From: Chelonoidis abingdonii
Taxonomy: Eukaryota > Chordata > Testudines > Testudinidae
Assembly (NCBI RefSeq): GCF_003597395.2
Contig: NC_133774.1
Location: 39,016,986-39,080,985 of the forward strand
Direction of reading: 5' to 3'
Length of the DNA stretch: 64,000 nt
Position 1 is the first letter of the stretch, and each line of letters starts with the position of its first letter. Positions 46,736 to 58,243 of the stretch are shown here, piece by piece. Position numbers and translations under genes: made by a program. The notes below the pieces were generated by a model, which searched no databases, was not told the origin of the DNA, and saw only the letters and a list, made by a program, of their open reading frames with translations.

Positions 46736-47429
46736 TACTCCATTGTTTGCATGAGTTTTTCCAGACAGCATCAGATGAAAGAAAAATCACATTTAGAAGT
46801 AGAATAATGTAAAACCACAAAAACTGGCTAGGAGACCCAGGGTAGCTGCAATACCTGAAACTACTTTAAATTATTTTTTATACTGACTTGATTTTGATTA
46901 AGACAAGGTAGAGGAGGTAATATCTTTAATTGGATCAACTTCTATGGGTAAATGAAACAAGTTTTTTGAGCACCACAGAACTCTTCTTTGAGTTGTCCCT
47001 TCATACTTAAAAGAAAGTTAGTAGGAGTAGTATATAGTACTAAATTGTGCCAAGTGCTTTATTTGACTCCCCAGTGATTGAAGTGAAACACCAGCTATTA
47101 ACATGAGCGTCACAAATAGGACAGATGTAGACTAAGGATCAGTTATTCCTTCTAATATACAGTGATTTATTAATTCCTAAATAGTGGCAAGCCACAACAA
47201 GGTCTTAGTGATGAAGCACAGTGGGTCCTGATCTACAACTTGGACTCCTAGATGCTACAATAATATAAATAATAAATAATTATGATGATGATAATGATAA
47301 TGTAAATCACACAAGTTGTAAAGAGTGAAAGAAACAGAAATACATCCCCCACCAAGAATAGATGGTTTAATGGAGGAAAACATCCCTGGCTCACTCCTAC
47401 AAATAAAACATGGCTCCTAAACAACAGGA
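46736..47429. other. Unique DNA with a TAA/TGA-rich low-complexity tract
   Basis: The tract at about 47258-47303 is a TAA/GAT simple repeat. No gene is seen. Confidence 0.5.
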
Positions 47430-47650
47430 ATAATATCACCTAGCTCTTATATAGCATTTTTCATCAGAAGATCTCAAAGCACTTTACAAAGGAGGTCAAT
47501 CTCATGTGTGTTATGCTGCATATCTTGTAAAATTCAGTTATAAATTTTTACTCCAGCTGAGGATCAGACCTCAGTGTGTATTGGTGTAGCCCTTCTGACT
47601 TCAATGGAGTTGTGTCAACGTGCACCAGCTGAGGATCTGACCCTGAATGT
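47430..47650. repeat. MIR/L2-type fragment and palindromic repeat
   Basis: ATAGCATTTTTCATCAGAAG and ATCTCAAAGCACTTTACAAA (47448-47490) form the head of the same ancient family as 40940. 47552-47646 is a palindromic element: CCAGCTGAGGATCAGACC, core TGACTTCAATGGAGTTGTG, then CACCAGCTGAGGATCTGACC. Confidence 0.6.
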
Positions 47651-47844
47651 TTAGTATCTGGTTTAGAGGACAGAGTAATTCGTTCTCGTCTAGCACTGAA
47701 GACAGGGCTCCACGCTTCAATGAAAATAAACAAAATTCTAGCACAGAACTTCACATTCTCTCATCCGCATGTTTCAGAAAGGAAGCTGCAAAACGTATGA
47801 GACGTGGCTTCTTCCTGAGGACTCTTTCTCAGTTTGCTTTGTAA
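47647..47844 (+). other. Unassigned CpG-bearing open stretch
   Basis: This is an open stretch of 65 residues ending in TAA (RKEAAKRMRRGFFLRTLSQF near its C-terminus). It carries several CpG dinucleotides in an otherwise CpG-poor region. It is preceded by an acceptor-like CTGGTTTAG. I do not recognise the product and see no partner exons, so this may be chance or part of an unknown repeat. Confidence 0.2.
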
Positions 47845-49605
47845 TTTAAAAAGTCCATTTACTGTTTGCTAATGTGCATTTCTTTGCTCTGTACAAATTA
47901 TACCAAACCCTAAAGCTTCTACATGCTGTACTAGACAGGGATTAAAATGAGCCTTAGCCAGAAGAGAGTGGAAAACAGTTTACTTTTGGGAAGGTTATAG
48001 TGCGTTCCATGAACTTCCAAACTCTGTACGCTCCGGATTTTTCAGTCACATCTCTAAGGGAAGACTTTGTTTCCATACCAGACCCTGAATTCCCATACTG
48101 TGTCACTTCAAGTCACCATTCAAAACTAACAATTTTAAAAGAACACAGAAGCGCAGATTACAGACTGCCGTTCGTTACTGGAAAATGCATCTATGAATAG
48201 AGCTTTTTCAATGCATCTAAGAAATAAACCTTCAGCTCTTACTCTCAACAGTTTTAAAGGAAATATACCAAAACAATAGCTGAGTAATTTTGCATAGAAA
48301 TAAAAATACAAATCTAAGGCTAAAGCAATGCCTAAATAGCTTAACAAAGAGAAAATTTACTTGAAATGTTACTCTCAAGTCTCACTGATGTACGCTGAGT
48401 TAGTTGAATATGAAAATAAAAAGTTGAATTAATATTTTAAAAGCATTAATCACATTATTAGATATGTGCTCAAAAAGGTGTACTGCTGCTAAAACTAGAT
48501 CAAAGCTTCACAAAAGCTAAATAAGTTTTAAGCAGTTATCACATCATATTTTTCAATCTCCACATTAATCATCTAAGTCCACAGAAATCCTACCTATGAC
48601 ATTTTCATAAATTAACAGAAAAGTCTAATTTTATGTGCTATATATATTACAGGGCTTGTGATTATGTTTTTAGATTTCAACGGTGAATACTCTGGAGGAA
48701 AGGGCTGGAGGAAGGGAGCATTTCTGTCATGAATCCACTAGTCTTCCCTTATCTAAATGACTCAGAGTGTTAGGAAAGCTGATTTTCCTAAGCAAATTAG
48801 AGCTCTTGTCCAAACTGAAATGATGACTTTTTATTTTGAACAATACAATTATGCAGATGGAAAATTGATATTTATGGACAAGTTACTTCAACAACTTCAC
48901 TCCAGTCCAAAAGGAAGCTCCCCCCCACCCCGACGGTCAGACACAGTTTGAAAAAGATGGACTGGAAAGGGAATGTTAAATATACTACACAGGGAAGACC
49001 TCTTCCTTTAGTACAGACATACCTCCGTACCTTTTGAATCTCACATACACAACAGAGGCTATTAAGAGAGAACATATGTGTGCATATTGGGGGAAGGAAA
49101 ATGACAGAAATGTGGAGCTTTGCCATAGAACTGCTTACTTCATAATGAAAGCATCTAGCAGGATGTTAATGCAATTTCTAATACGGTGGTCAACAACATT
49201 TAACAAACACAGATTAATGAAGATTACTTTCAGTTCTTCAGTCTTCTGACAAAATGTGGAACAAACATTTTAGACCAAACATTCCACACAATACAGAAAA
49301 CTTCAGAGCTAGGATTAAAAAGCAATTTACAAGTAATTAAATTCTTAGTGTAAAATCTTTTCAAAATTTCAGTCTCATTTGCCTGAGGTTAAGAAGCAAT
49401 AGTAACCCTAGTTTTCTTGAATTCTAAGCTTTACTGTTTCCTCTTAGAAATCAAATTAGTATGTTTATATAGCACTGTAAATAGAGTATTGTATAACAGG
49501 CAAACATGCTGAATAAATAATTGAAAAGTATTATGTCTGTCTAGAACAGATATACATTTTTATCAATTTGAAGTTAGAAGTTTCTAGCAGATCTCTTGTA
49601 CAGGG
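47845..49605. other. AT-rich unique DNA, no gene seen
   Basis: Frames up to 84 residues lack recognisable features. No repeat is named. Confidence 0.45.
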
Positions 49606-49640
49606 GTTTTTTTTTTGTTTTTTTTTTGTTTTTTTTTACA
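49606..49640. repeat. T-rich tract
   Basis: This is a homopolymeric T tract with two G interruptions. Confidence 0.9.
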
Positions 49641-49771
49641 GCTCTCTTTATGGTACAAAACAAGGATCTGTAGACAAGCTACCATCTCCCTCACCTCTGT
49701 ACGCTTTAAAGTGGCAAACTACAGGCAACACAATAGAAATATTTAGTTAAAGAATAACAAAAAACTCATAC

Positions 49772-49954
49772 CGTCTCTTCTGCTGTTTAATATCAATTGG
49801 CTTGTTAATAGCATAAGGCGATCCATGAATGTAAGCACTTCGGAATCTAGCCACCTTCTCCAAAGTCAAGTGCTCACAGCTGGATGGTAAACTCATTTTA
49901 TCCAATTGCAAGCAGTACAAAGCTAATAGCCAAAAAGACACATTCCTGGGAAAG
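49772..49954 (-). CDS. Candidate first coding exon of an unidentified host gene
   Basis: On the minus strand an acceptor-like TTTGTTTCCAG is followed by 58 bases. Then comes ATG at 49896-49894 in a fair start context (GATAAAATGAG). It opens 41 codons plus two bases (MSLPSSCEHLTLEKVARFRS..., INKPIDIKQQKR) and ends at a donor-like CG|GTATGAGT. The peptide is mixed-composition, charged and not of the Ile/Lys/Asn type that AT-rich noise gives. It has no signal peptide or membrane segment. No partner exon was found downstream within the window, and I do not recognise the protein. Chance remains a real possibility. Confidence 0.33.
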
Positions 49955-49960
49955 CTGGAA

Positions 49961-50639
49961 ACAAAGTGCTATGTAATATATTTTACACAAGTGTGCAGTT
50001 CAAATATAGCTTAACACTCCTTTGCTTGGAAAGGAAATGCCCCTCTTTCTTCAGCTGCTGCATTCACCCTCTTGGATACCGGAAGCTGGCTGCTTATTTC
50101 CATGCAGAGTCAAACTCCAACCAATTACTGGTTCAGCAGATGAAGTGGAAAGGCTCTAGCTTCACAGAAGCTGTTTTCCCCAACCACCTATCTTCTTCTG
50201 ATAGAGAGAGAGAGAGTGAGCACAGCTTGATCAATTTTAAGTCCAAACTCTAAAGACCCACTGACTGACTTTACTGAGTAGTACTAGTTCGGTAATTAAG
50301 GTTATTTATGCAGATAACACACACTTCTTTGCTGGAAGAGAAATGCTCAGTCCAGTGGTACGTTTCAGATGGTCAAATTATATTTCAAGTACACAGTATA
50401 AACTCAAAATAATTATATTTGTATATGAAAATAATTTCAAGCTGTAACCTATTTAAATCAAACATCAGAAGTCTCACATAATGATGGTCATGTCTGTATT
50501 TACAAACTTTTAAAAGAGAACGTTTGTTGCTATAAAACGATTTATCTATCCCATTACACTGCACTATATTTCCCAACCACTGCAAAGTAGCCCGTAGCAT
50601 ATATTTATGGGTTCACAAAAGCTGGCAGACTAAATACTT
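49961..50639. other. Unique DNA, possibly upstream of the candidate exon
   Basis: No promoter element can be named. A short (GA)n run lies at about 50201-50216. Confidence 0.4.
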
Positions 50640-51020
50640 TATTTGGTTTGTTGGAAATTTGGAAAAGTAGAAAAAAATATTTTTCTGTCAGATTGAAAAT
50701 CATTTTGTTTGGCAAATTGAAAAGTAAAAAACAATTGTTCTGGGTCTAATGAAATATTCTGTTTCAACAAAATTAAAATGTTTCATTCTAATATCAACAG
50801 TTTTTGATTTCTTAAAAATAAATTAAAAGGAAAAGTTATTTCAAAACAAAAAATCAAAATGTTTAATTTAGTTTTTTCCCATAAATTTTGTTTCTGGAGG
50901 GGTTTGGGTCCCCCCCCGCAAACTAACAATTCAGGAAAACGGATATGTTTCGGCATCACTGAATCTGCATTTTTCACCTAAAAAAAAATTCAGCCGCAAT
51001 TTTTTGCCCAGTTCTATCAA
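50640..51020. repeat. Palindromic AAAATTT-rich repeat, copy 3
   Basis: TTGTTGGAAATTTGGAAAAG, CTGTTTCAACAAAATTAAAA and AAAAATTCAGCCGCAATTTT, closing in CCAGTTCTATCAA, belong to the same family as 24990, 44796, 54425 and 60240. Confidence 0.6.
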
Positions 51021-51240
51021 GGACACTGGTCTTGAAGGGGTTAATGAGGACCTATGGGTAGAATCACCCCTGCCTCATTACACCAGCGGTAGGTGTCAAT
51101 CCTGGAGCAAGGAGTTAAATAAGGAAAAGCTCAGACTAGTGGGGGCTGACTGGTAGAGAGAGAAGACCTCTTGGTCAAGCCCTGTGAAGGAAAGCCTGGT
51201 TAGGGCTAGAGACTGCCTTGAAGCTGCCCGAGAGGAATCA
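51021..51240. repeat. Unnamed repeat-like segment beside CR1
   Basis: GGGCTAGAGACTGCCTTGAA at 51203-51222 recurs in related form at 53399-53426 on the other side of the CR1, with an extra TCTAATTAGA. The pair may be the two sides of a host repeat split by the CR1. Confidence 0.4.
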
Positions 51241-53390
51241 CAGAGTCATACAAATGTAGGGCTGGAAGGCATCTTGAAAGGTCATCAAATCCAGCCCATT
51301 GTATGGAGGTACAACCAAATAAACCTTCTCCATCCCTGATAGGCGTTCGTCCAATTTCTTCCTGAAAACCTCCAATGACGCATATTTTACAACCTCCCTT
51401 GGAAGCCTATTTCAGAAATTAACTACTCTTTTAGCTAAAAGTTTTCCTAATATTTAACCTAAATTTCTCTCGCTGCAGATTAAGCCCATTACTTCTTGTC
51501 CTACCTTCACAGGATATGTAGCATAATTGATCACCATCCTTTTTATAAGAACCCTTTACATATTTGAAGACTATTATAAAGGATCCACTTCAGTCTTCTT
51601 CTCAAGACTAAACATGCCCTTTTTTTTTTTTTTACCACCTTTTCCATACAAGTCAGGATTTCTAAACCTTTTGTCATTTTTGTTGCTCTCCTCTGGACTC
51701 TCTCCAGTTTGTCCACATCTTTCCTAAAGTATGGTTCTCAGAACTGGAAACAATACTCCAGCTGAGACCTCACCATTGCAGAGCAGAATGGGACAACTGA
51801 CTCCTGTGTCCTACATATGACATTCCATGTTAATATACCAGACCAATTCTCCAATTTGACAAGCTCATTTGGAATTCTAATCCTGTCCTCCGAAGTGTTT
51901 GCAACATCTCCCAGCCTAGTGTCTTCCGCAAATTTTATAAGCAAATGCTCAACTCTATTATCCAAGTCATTAATGAAAATACTGGGTAATACTGGAACCT
52001 GGTCTGACCCCTGTGGGATCCCATTAGATTGCCCTTCCAGGTGGATAGGGAACCATAACTACTCTTTGAGTACATTCTTTCAACCAGTTGTGCACCCACT
52101 TTACAGCAATTTCATCTAGACCCCAAGTTCCTAATTTGTTTATGACAATGTGGTGGTACTGTGTCAAAGGACTTATTAAAATCAAGATATATTAACTCTA
52201 CTGTTTCCCCCTATCAACTAATAATGCTGTAAAAGAAGGAAATTAAGTTGGTTTGGCATGATTGGTACTTGGCGAATCCATGGCTTGCTGACTATTCCTT
52301 ATAACCTTATTATCACCTAAGAGCTTACAAATTGATTGTTTAATAATTTGTTCCAGTATCTTTCTAGGTATTGAAGTTATGCTGTCTGGTCTATAATACC
52401 CTGATCCGCTTTCTTTCCCCTTTCAAAGATAGGTATTATGTTTACTCTTCTCCAGTCTTCTAAGACATCACTTATTCTCCAGGAGTTCTCAAAGATACCC
52501 GAGGATGCTTCTCAAAGATACCCGAGTAATCATGCTTTCATGAGTTGAATACAGCTAACTTATCTGAATATTCTTTATCCTGTTCTTTCCCTATTTTGGC
52601 TTGTGCTGAATATCTGCCTATCATTAACCATTTTAGTGAAGACTGAAGCAAAATAGGCACTGAATATCTTAGCCTTCCTATGTCCAAGCTCTCTTTCTCC
52701 ACTATGTAGAGGACCTGCACTTTCAGGTCATTAAATGCTCCTTATTGACCCATATTGGCCTCTAACTAGTTTTTCTATGTTTTGCAGTTGGATAGTTTGC
52801 AACTGGGCCTTTAATATTGACTCCTTGAGAAACTGCTAGCTCTCCTGAACTCCTTTATCCCTTAAATTTTCTTCCCAAGGAATCTTAATTATGAGTTCTT
52901 TGAGTTTGTTAGTGTGTTTTTTTTTGTTTGTTTTTTGAAGGTCATTGTCCTTATTCTGCTACTCACCCAAACTGAAATGATACTGAAATTCCCGCACCCA
53001 CCTTCAGATTCACATCCAATTCCTCCCTGTTGGTCAAAATCAAGTCTAAAATAGTTGTCCTCCCCAGTTACTTCCTTCACTTTCTGAAATAAAAGTTGTC
53101 CCCAATACATTACAAGAATATATTGGACGTTTTGTGTTTTGCCATATTATTTTTCCAATATGTGTCTCAGTCATTAAAGTCCCCCATTACTAGCAGGTCT
53201 TATGTTTTGGATATTTCTGTTATTTGTTCTAGAAACACCTCATCTACCTCCTCTTCCTGATTTTGTGGTCTATAGTAAACCCCTACCATGACATCACCCC
53301 TATTTTCTCCCCTTTTATCTTTTTCAGAGGCTTTCAACTGGTCTGCTTCTCACCCTCTTTCTAGACCTTAGAACAAGTGCATATATTGGA
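51241..53390 (-). mobile_element. CR1 LINE, about 2.1 kb, decayed
   Basis: This is the longest CR1 in the window, in reverse orientation. The left edge is CAGAGTCATACAAATGTAGG (3' end), followed by the same order of blocks as 2551-3628 and another 1.1 kb reaching further 5' in ORF2. The RT catalytic region is FAEDTRLG at 51909-51932, where intact CR1 has FADD. An internal T-run (51621-51633) and an 18-bp repeat (TTCTCAAAGATACCCGAG at 52486 and 52509) are later changes. It is non-functional. Confidence 0.9.
51738..51965 (-). pseudogene. CR1 reverse-transcriptase fragment
   Basis: The open stretch of 75 residues includes LIKFAEDTRLGDVANTSEDR, IRIPNELVKLENWS and then, after a deletion, VVPFCSAMVRSQLEYC. 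In CR1 these correspond to the catalytic-box region, the following helix and the thumb (..LYSALVRPHLEYC..). The first catalytic Asp of ADD is changed to Glu. About 25 residues between the helix and the thumb are missing. Confidence 0.85.
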
Positions 53391-54424
53391 TCAGCTGGGG
53401 CTAGAGTCTAATTAGAAACTGCCTTGAAATCATCTGGAAGGAAAGATCACCTTGGTCTAGAGCCTAATTAGGAACTCCTAATGTCATAGCATCTTTTGTG
53501 GCAGTAGCCTTAGTACAGAATCTTACTATGCACCAGAAATATCACAGAGGTCTATTCTCTTAATGTGTGCAAGTGCTACACAGATAATAGGCCTGATTCT
53601 CAGATCCACTGCAGGAGTTCTGAGCCACACTAGTTTTACAAAACTGCCAGACATCCATCAAACCTGCTCACTCAGGATTCCCCTTGAGTAGCAGGAGCCA
53701 TTCCCTTTCTCATTTTTTAGTTTGGAAGGTATATCTGGAGAAAGAGGGGCATAGCTGGGGCACACCAACAATTGCCAACGTCCTTACTGGTGCCTTGGAG
53801 TCACTGGTAGCCAGGTCTAAGTTCCATAAGACATAAAGCAGTTCTAATTTATGTCTGTGGCTGGCTTAACCCCAAGACTGAGGATGGCTGTATTCCACCT
53901 TTTATCTTCATCTCTAGGTCTGCACCAAAGTGCAGCACAGATGGACCGGAAAATCTGGGCCAACATCTAATGCAATAATTAATATGATTAACTTATTATG
54001 ACAAGAATACTGACCAACAGAAGGGTAAAATAAAGAAACAAGACTAAATAGTTTTAGTTTAGTCTGATCATCAATATCGTTTATTGTGCAGGGTCTGTTT
54101 TTTAAACAGGTTTCCATTTTGTTTTATACTTTCTATTGTTTACATTAATCCCACAGAAGTTTAAAAGAAATCTTCATTCCTTTAGTAATTTAGATTCTCT
54201 TTCCACTAGTCAATATTGCTTCTATTTTCCTGTATTTCCACTTACACTTAAAATAAATACTGCTTTTTTTGTTAACTTGCTCATTCACACACCAACATCC
54301 AAAATGCCCAAACTTCTCTGAAAATACAGAAGTATACATTAGTTAAGTCCAAAGGAAGCTCAAGACCACAGACATTACTGTGCATGCTTTAAAGAAGTAT
54401 TACCATTACCTTGGACTTTGTTGC
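53391..54424. other. Mostly unique DNA
   Basis: A weak copy of a GGCCTGATTCTCAGATCCAC repeat lies at about 53590. No gene is recognised. Confidence 0.45.
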
Positions 54425-54870
54425 CTACTGAACTGGTCAGAAAATGGAATTTCCATCCCCTGGGAGATTTGACATTTTTAAATTGTTTACATTCTGAATC
54501 AGAAAAGCTGAAATTTTGAATTTTTTCTTGGAATGGGAATTTTTAAAACTATTCATTTGGAAAACTGAAACATTTTGTTTCGATGACAAAATATTATAAT
54601 ATATATTTAAATATAAGATAAGTATATATATGTACATATTATAATATTAAATAATATAAAGTCAAAACAAAATGATAGTCAAAATGAAACATTTCAACAT
54701 CAAAAATGAAATGAGGAAGTCAACAGTTTCAACACCATCCTGATGAAAAATTATTATAAATCAACACTTTCCAGTGAAACGTCGATTTTGACAAAACTGC
54801 ATTTTCTTATTGAAAACCGTTTCTTCAAAAAACTTTGACCAGTTTCTTCAAAAAACTTTGACTAAAGCGT
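54425..54870. repeat. Palindromic AAAATTT-rich repeat, copy 4
   Basis: The left edge GAACTGGTCAGAAAATGG and right edge AAAACTTTGACCAGTTTC are inverses. An AT palindrome (54590-54660) sits in the centre. TTTCTTCAAAAAACTTTGAC is tandemly duplicated at the right edge. Confidence 0.7.
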
Positions 54871-55517
54871 GGAGATAAAATAATAGATTAAAAAAACAAA
54901 AAGCTTTTTTATTTTGGTTACCATTTCATCTCCCTTTCTGCGCCTGCAGATGATACTGTGTGTGTAATCGGTGTTATTTTGATGTCTGACTCCCTGATTG
55001 CATCTGCGCAAAGAAGTTAAACCTTTACATTACATTAATTTCATACACTGCTATATGCTTCTGCAAGTTATGAATGTAAAAGAAGAGCATCCAGGCTTTA
55101 AAATGTTGTCCCTTGGAAGCTAAAGGAATGTTCATATTGCACTATAACACTAACACACCTACTCCAAGAGGCTATAAGATACAGAAGACAGCCAGCCTCT
55201 CAGCACACACAAGTCCTTCCCTCAGATGACTTAGACCTAATAAGCTGCCCCCTTGTTCCAATATACCAGCCGCTCCATATATTTTCTCTTTCTTATGCTT
55301 TCACCAGAGTTGGGACAAAACTGTGCAGTGGCAAGGCTCTCTTACCACTGTCTAGAGAGCTACACAAAAATGAGATTAATTATAAGTAAAAGAAGCACTC
55401 CGCTGCTAAAATACCAGTGGAATAGTCTTGGAGGGGTTACAGTTGACCACTTCACTGTGCAAACAAGCAACAGTCTATAAGATGCACAGAAACCATACTA
55501 CTCTGTGGCTAATGTCT
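54871..55517. other. Unique DNA, nothing recognised
   Basis: No gene or repeat is seen. Confidence 0.45.
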
Positions 55518-55794
55518 CATCCGAGCAGGGGTGGCTCTAGGTATTTTGCAGCTCCAAGCATGGCAGGTAGGCTGCCTGCAGCGGCATGTCTGCGGGAGGT
55601 CCCTGGTCCTGCAGATTCAGCAGCACGCCTGTGGGAGGTCCGGCGAACCTGTGGGACCAGTGGACCCTCCGCAGGCATGCCGCCGAAGGCAACCTGCCTG
55701 CCACCCTCATGGCGACCGGCAGAGCGCCCCCCCGGCTTGCCGCCCCAGGAACACGCTTAGCATGCTGGTGCCTGGAGCCGCCCCTGCATCCAAG
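55518..55794. mobile_element. hAT-type MITE with 8-bp TSD
   Basis: The element (55526-55786, 261 bp) has ends CAGGGGTGGCTCTAGG and CCTGGAGCCGCCCCTG, good inverses. The flanks are CATCCGAG (55518-55525) and CATCCAAG (55787-55794), a change at one position that could be CpG decay. The GC-rich interior gives three overlapping spurious frames of 74-110 residues. Confidence 0.92.
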
Positions 55795-56389
55795 GCAGAG
55801 GTCTCAGTAAAATAGTGTGTGACATCAGCTAATCAATTTTTTTCATACACTTCCATAACAGAATGATAATCCCAGAGTTGTAGGTCTCAGTAGAGGCAGC
55901 AGTCAGTTAAGAAGGAGACAGATGGTTCCCAGGCCCAGGAAAGAGGGCAGAATGTACTAAACTTCCAAGCTTAGCAGCTCCAGGAGCAGCCTAAGTAGGT
56001 AAACCAAGAAAGTCTGATAGCTGTCCTGCACCTGTATATTAATAATGGTATCATTAATAAAGCATATAAACTAATTTTCTCCATATTAGATAGTTGGGGA
56101 AAAATCAAAATATTTGTTGCTGGTTAAAAATTAATCCAGCCATAAGATGGATTATAGATGATATGTAATATCAGAGCAAGCAAGACCACTATAAAGAGTC
56201 CTTTGCTGAGAATCCCACCTTTATCATCTACATATATAGTTTATTGTGCTGGCAGCACAAGATAATACCCAAACTGTTAGGATGTGATTTTGCACATTCA
56301 CAAGGTGGCCAGACCATTTTGTTAAGGCACAGAACAAGCACTGAAGGATATAGATGGGTCATCAGGAAGCATCATCTCCAGAATATCTC
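55795..56389. other. Unique DNA, nothing recognised
   Basis: No gene or repeat is seen. Confidence 0.45.
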
Positions 56390-56711
56390 TTCTCTGTGCT
56401 GACATTGGCAGCTGCTGCTGGTCTGGTCTGCGATGAGAGAGAGTTCTATCTGGAAGTTAACAGGGTATAAATCCCTTCCATTTTCTAGCCCAACAAGCTC
56501 CCTCCCAGAGTATCTGGTGGTTCAGTATCCCCATATGAGCTGGTCACTTCTGGTTCCCTTTGGTTCAGCCAGGCATTTTGCCCTTTGGTCACCTTGTAAT
56601 CCAAGCCCAAGAGGGTCACAAAGGAGCTATGGCCCCTTTTCTTCCTGTAGACCAGCCAAAATCCCACTGCATTCAGTTATGGTGAACATATTCTCTGTGC
56701 TGACATTGGCA
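56390..56711. repeat. Segment flanked by an identical 21-bp direct repeat
   Basis: TTCTCTGTGCTGACATTGGC plus A occurs at 56390-56410 and again at 56691-56711, bracketing 280 bp. The bracketed DNA contains CAGCCAGGCATTTTGCCCTT and TGGTCACCTTGTAATCCAAG, which look repeat-derived. A target duplication, a local duplication or a short tandem event are all possible. Confidence 0.5.
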
Positions 56712-57240
56712 TCATGTGCCAACTTAGATTTTCTCACATTTAGAAACTAATGTACAATTAAACTATTTGAACAATGGAGGAAAGCAAGAGATGGAGTTCA
56801 GAAGCATTCATGGTCACCAAGTTTTAAGCTGCACTGTACCAGGCTACTAGAAGATCCATGAAAACTATTTGTGAGTCAAACAGTATGTAATAGTTAAATA
56901 CTGGCCACAGCAGAAGCTGCTAATTTCATGGTCAATAATTTTACAGGGGCAAAAACTGAAAAACAGAATGAATCAAACAATCTGAGTAAATAGTGGTCTA
57001 TAAAGCTTAAAGGAGAACTGCCAGCCAACGGGACATAAACTCCATGTGTCAACAGCAAATAGTTCTTTTACACAGGGCTACAAGGTACCAATTTAGTTCT
57101 AAATTTAAAACAAAATCCAAATGGCATGCAAGGCATAATTAAAAGTAAAATAAGACAAATCCTAAAGTCCATTCACAGAGGTTGCAGTTCTAAAAGATAA
57201 GCTTAAAAACATCCATGAGCAGTTGGCAGGCAGGGACAAT
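56712..57240. other. Unique DNA, nothing recognised
   Basis: No gene or repeat is seen. Confidence 0.45.
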
Positions 57241-57254
57241 TTGATCAGAAATAG

Positions 57255-57307
57255 TTGAGGGAGGGAGGGAGCTAGAGAGAGTGAGTGAGTTTGTGTGTGT
57301 GTGTGTC
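57255..57307. repeat. (GGGA)n / (GTGA)n / (GT)n microsatellite
   Basis: GAGGGAGGGAGGGAG is followed by GAGTGAGTGAGTTT and then (GT)8. Confidence 0.9.
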
Positions 57308-57533
57308 AAGACAATAGGTTTGTGTGTTTGATTTGAACTAGATAAGAGGTTGTGTGTATGGGTGTGTACAGAGAGTCTTGTAAATGAATCAGTTGTGTGT
57401 CATTACTGTCATGTTTCCTTGCCCCTCCCCCCTTTAAGACATAAACTCTCTCCAGCAGAACACTGAACATGTTCCCCTGTTAAGTGCCAGGTAAACCAGG
57501 TTAAGAAATGTTGATTCCATGCAATATACGTAT

Positions 57534-58243
57534 GTAACAGGCAGGATCAGTGCTAAGGTTTCTGGCGCCCTAGGTGTTGGGACATTTCGCCGCCCCGCGC
57601 GCGGGTCTCGTGGCTCCGGCGGAGCTGCCGCAGGTCCACCGGAGCTGCGGCTCCCTGAAACCCCGGGGGGCACGCTTGGGCCGTGCGGTCCCCTAATCAG
57701 GGATGAGCCAATGGGCGGACTCGCATGGACCCCTGCCCAGTAATGTGCATCGGATTGGGGAAATGACGCCTGGTGTCACCGCTAGTCCTCCGATCGTGCC
57801 TAGTTGGCTCTCGGGCATTGAGCGCGGCGGGGGCTGGGGGCACGCTGGGCTGCCGGGCTGCAGCAGCGGGCTCCCTGGACCCGGGAGAAAAAATTATACA
57901 CATGCGGAGAGGCGCAACCCTGTCTCTTGCCGGTCATAGGCCAGCCGAGCCGAGACTCTGACCCGGGGGGGGGCGCCCTGGGCTGCCAGGCGCCGTCGGC
58001 TCGGGTCCTAGCACTTGACCTCGAGTGGGCGCGTTACTGAGACCGGCGGCGCTCTGCCCGGGGGACACCTTGGGCTGCCGGCGGCAGGCAGCTGCTGCTG
58101 CTGGCAGCTCAGCACCTCCAGCAGCAGCGGCTGCAACCATTTAAAAATTTTTTGGAGGGCGCCACTTTATGGCGCCCCCAAATCTTGGCGCCCTAGGCAA
58201 CCGCCTAGTTCGCCTAAATGGTTGCACCGGCCCTGGTAACAGG
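57534..58243. mobile_element. GC-rich hAT-type MITE, second copy, perfect TSD
   Basis: The element (57542-58235, 694 bp) is inverted relative to 32847-33488. Its left end is CAGGATCAGTGCTAAGG and its right end GGTTGCACCGGCCCTG. The identical octamer GTAACAGG stands at 57534-57541 and 58236-58243. Both ends match the first copy (GGCGCCCTAGG, ATTTAAAAATTTTTTGG, GGCGCCCCCAAATCTTGGCG). The middle (about 57670-57910) differs and includes ordinary non-repetitive sequence. It has no transposase. Confidence 0.94.

Noticed and set aside
56485..56750. Opposing frames of 60 and 105 residues
   Set aside because: They have no recognisable domain or splice signals and overlap a directly repeated segment.
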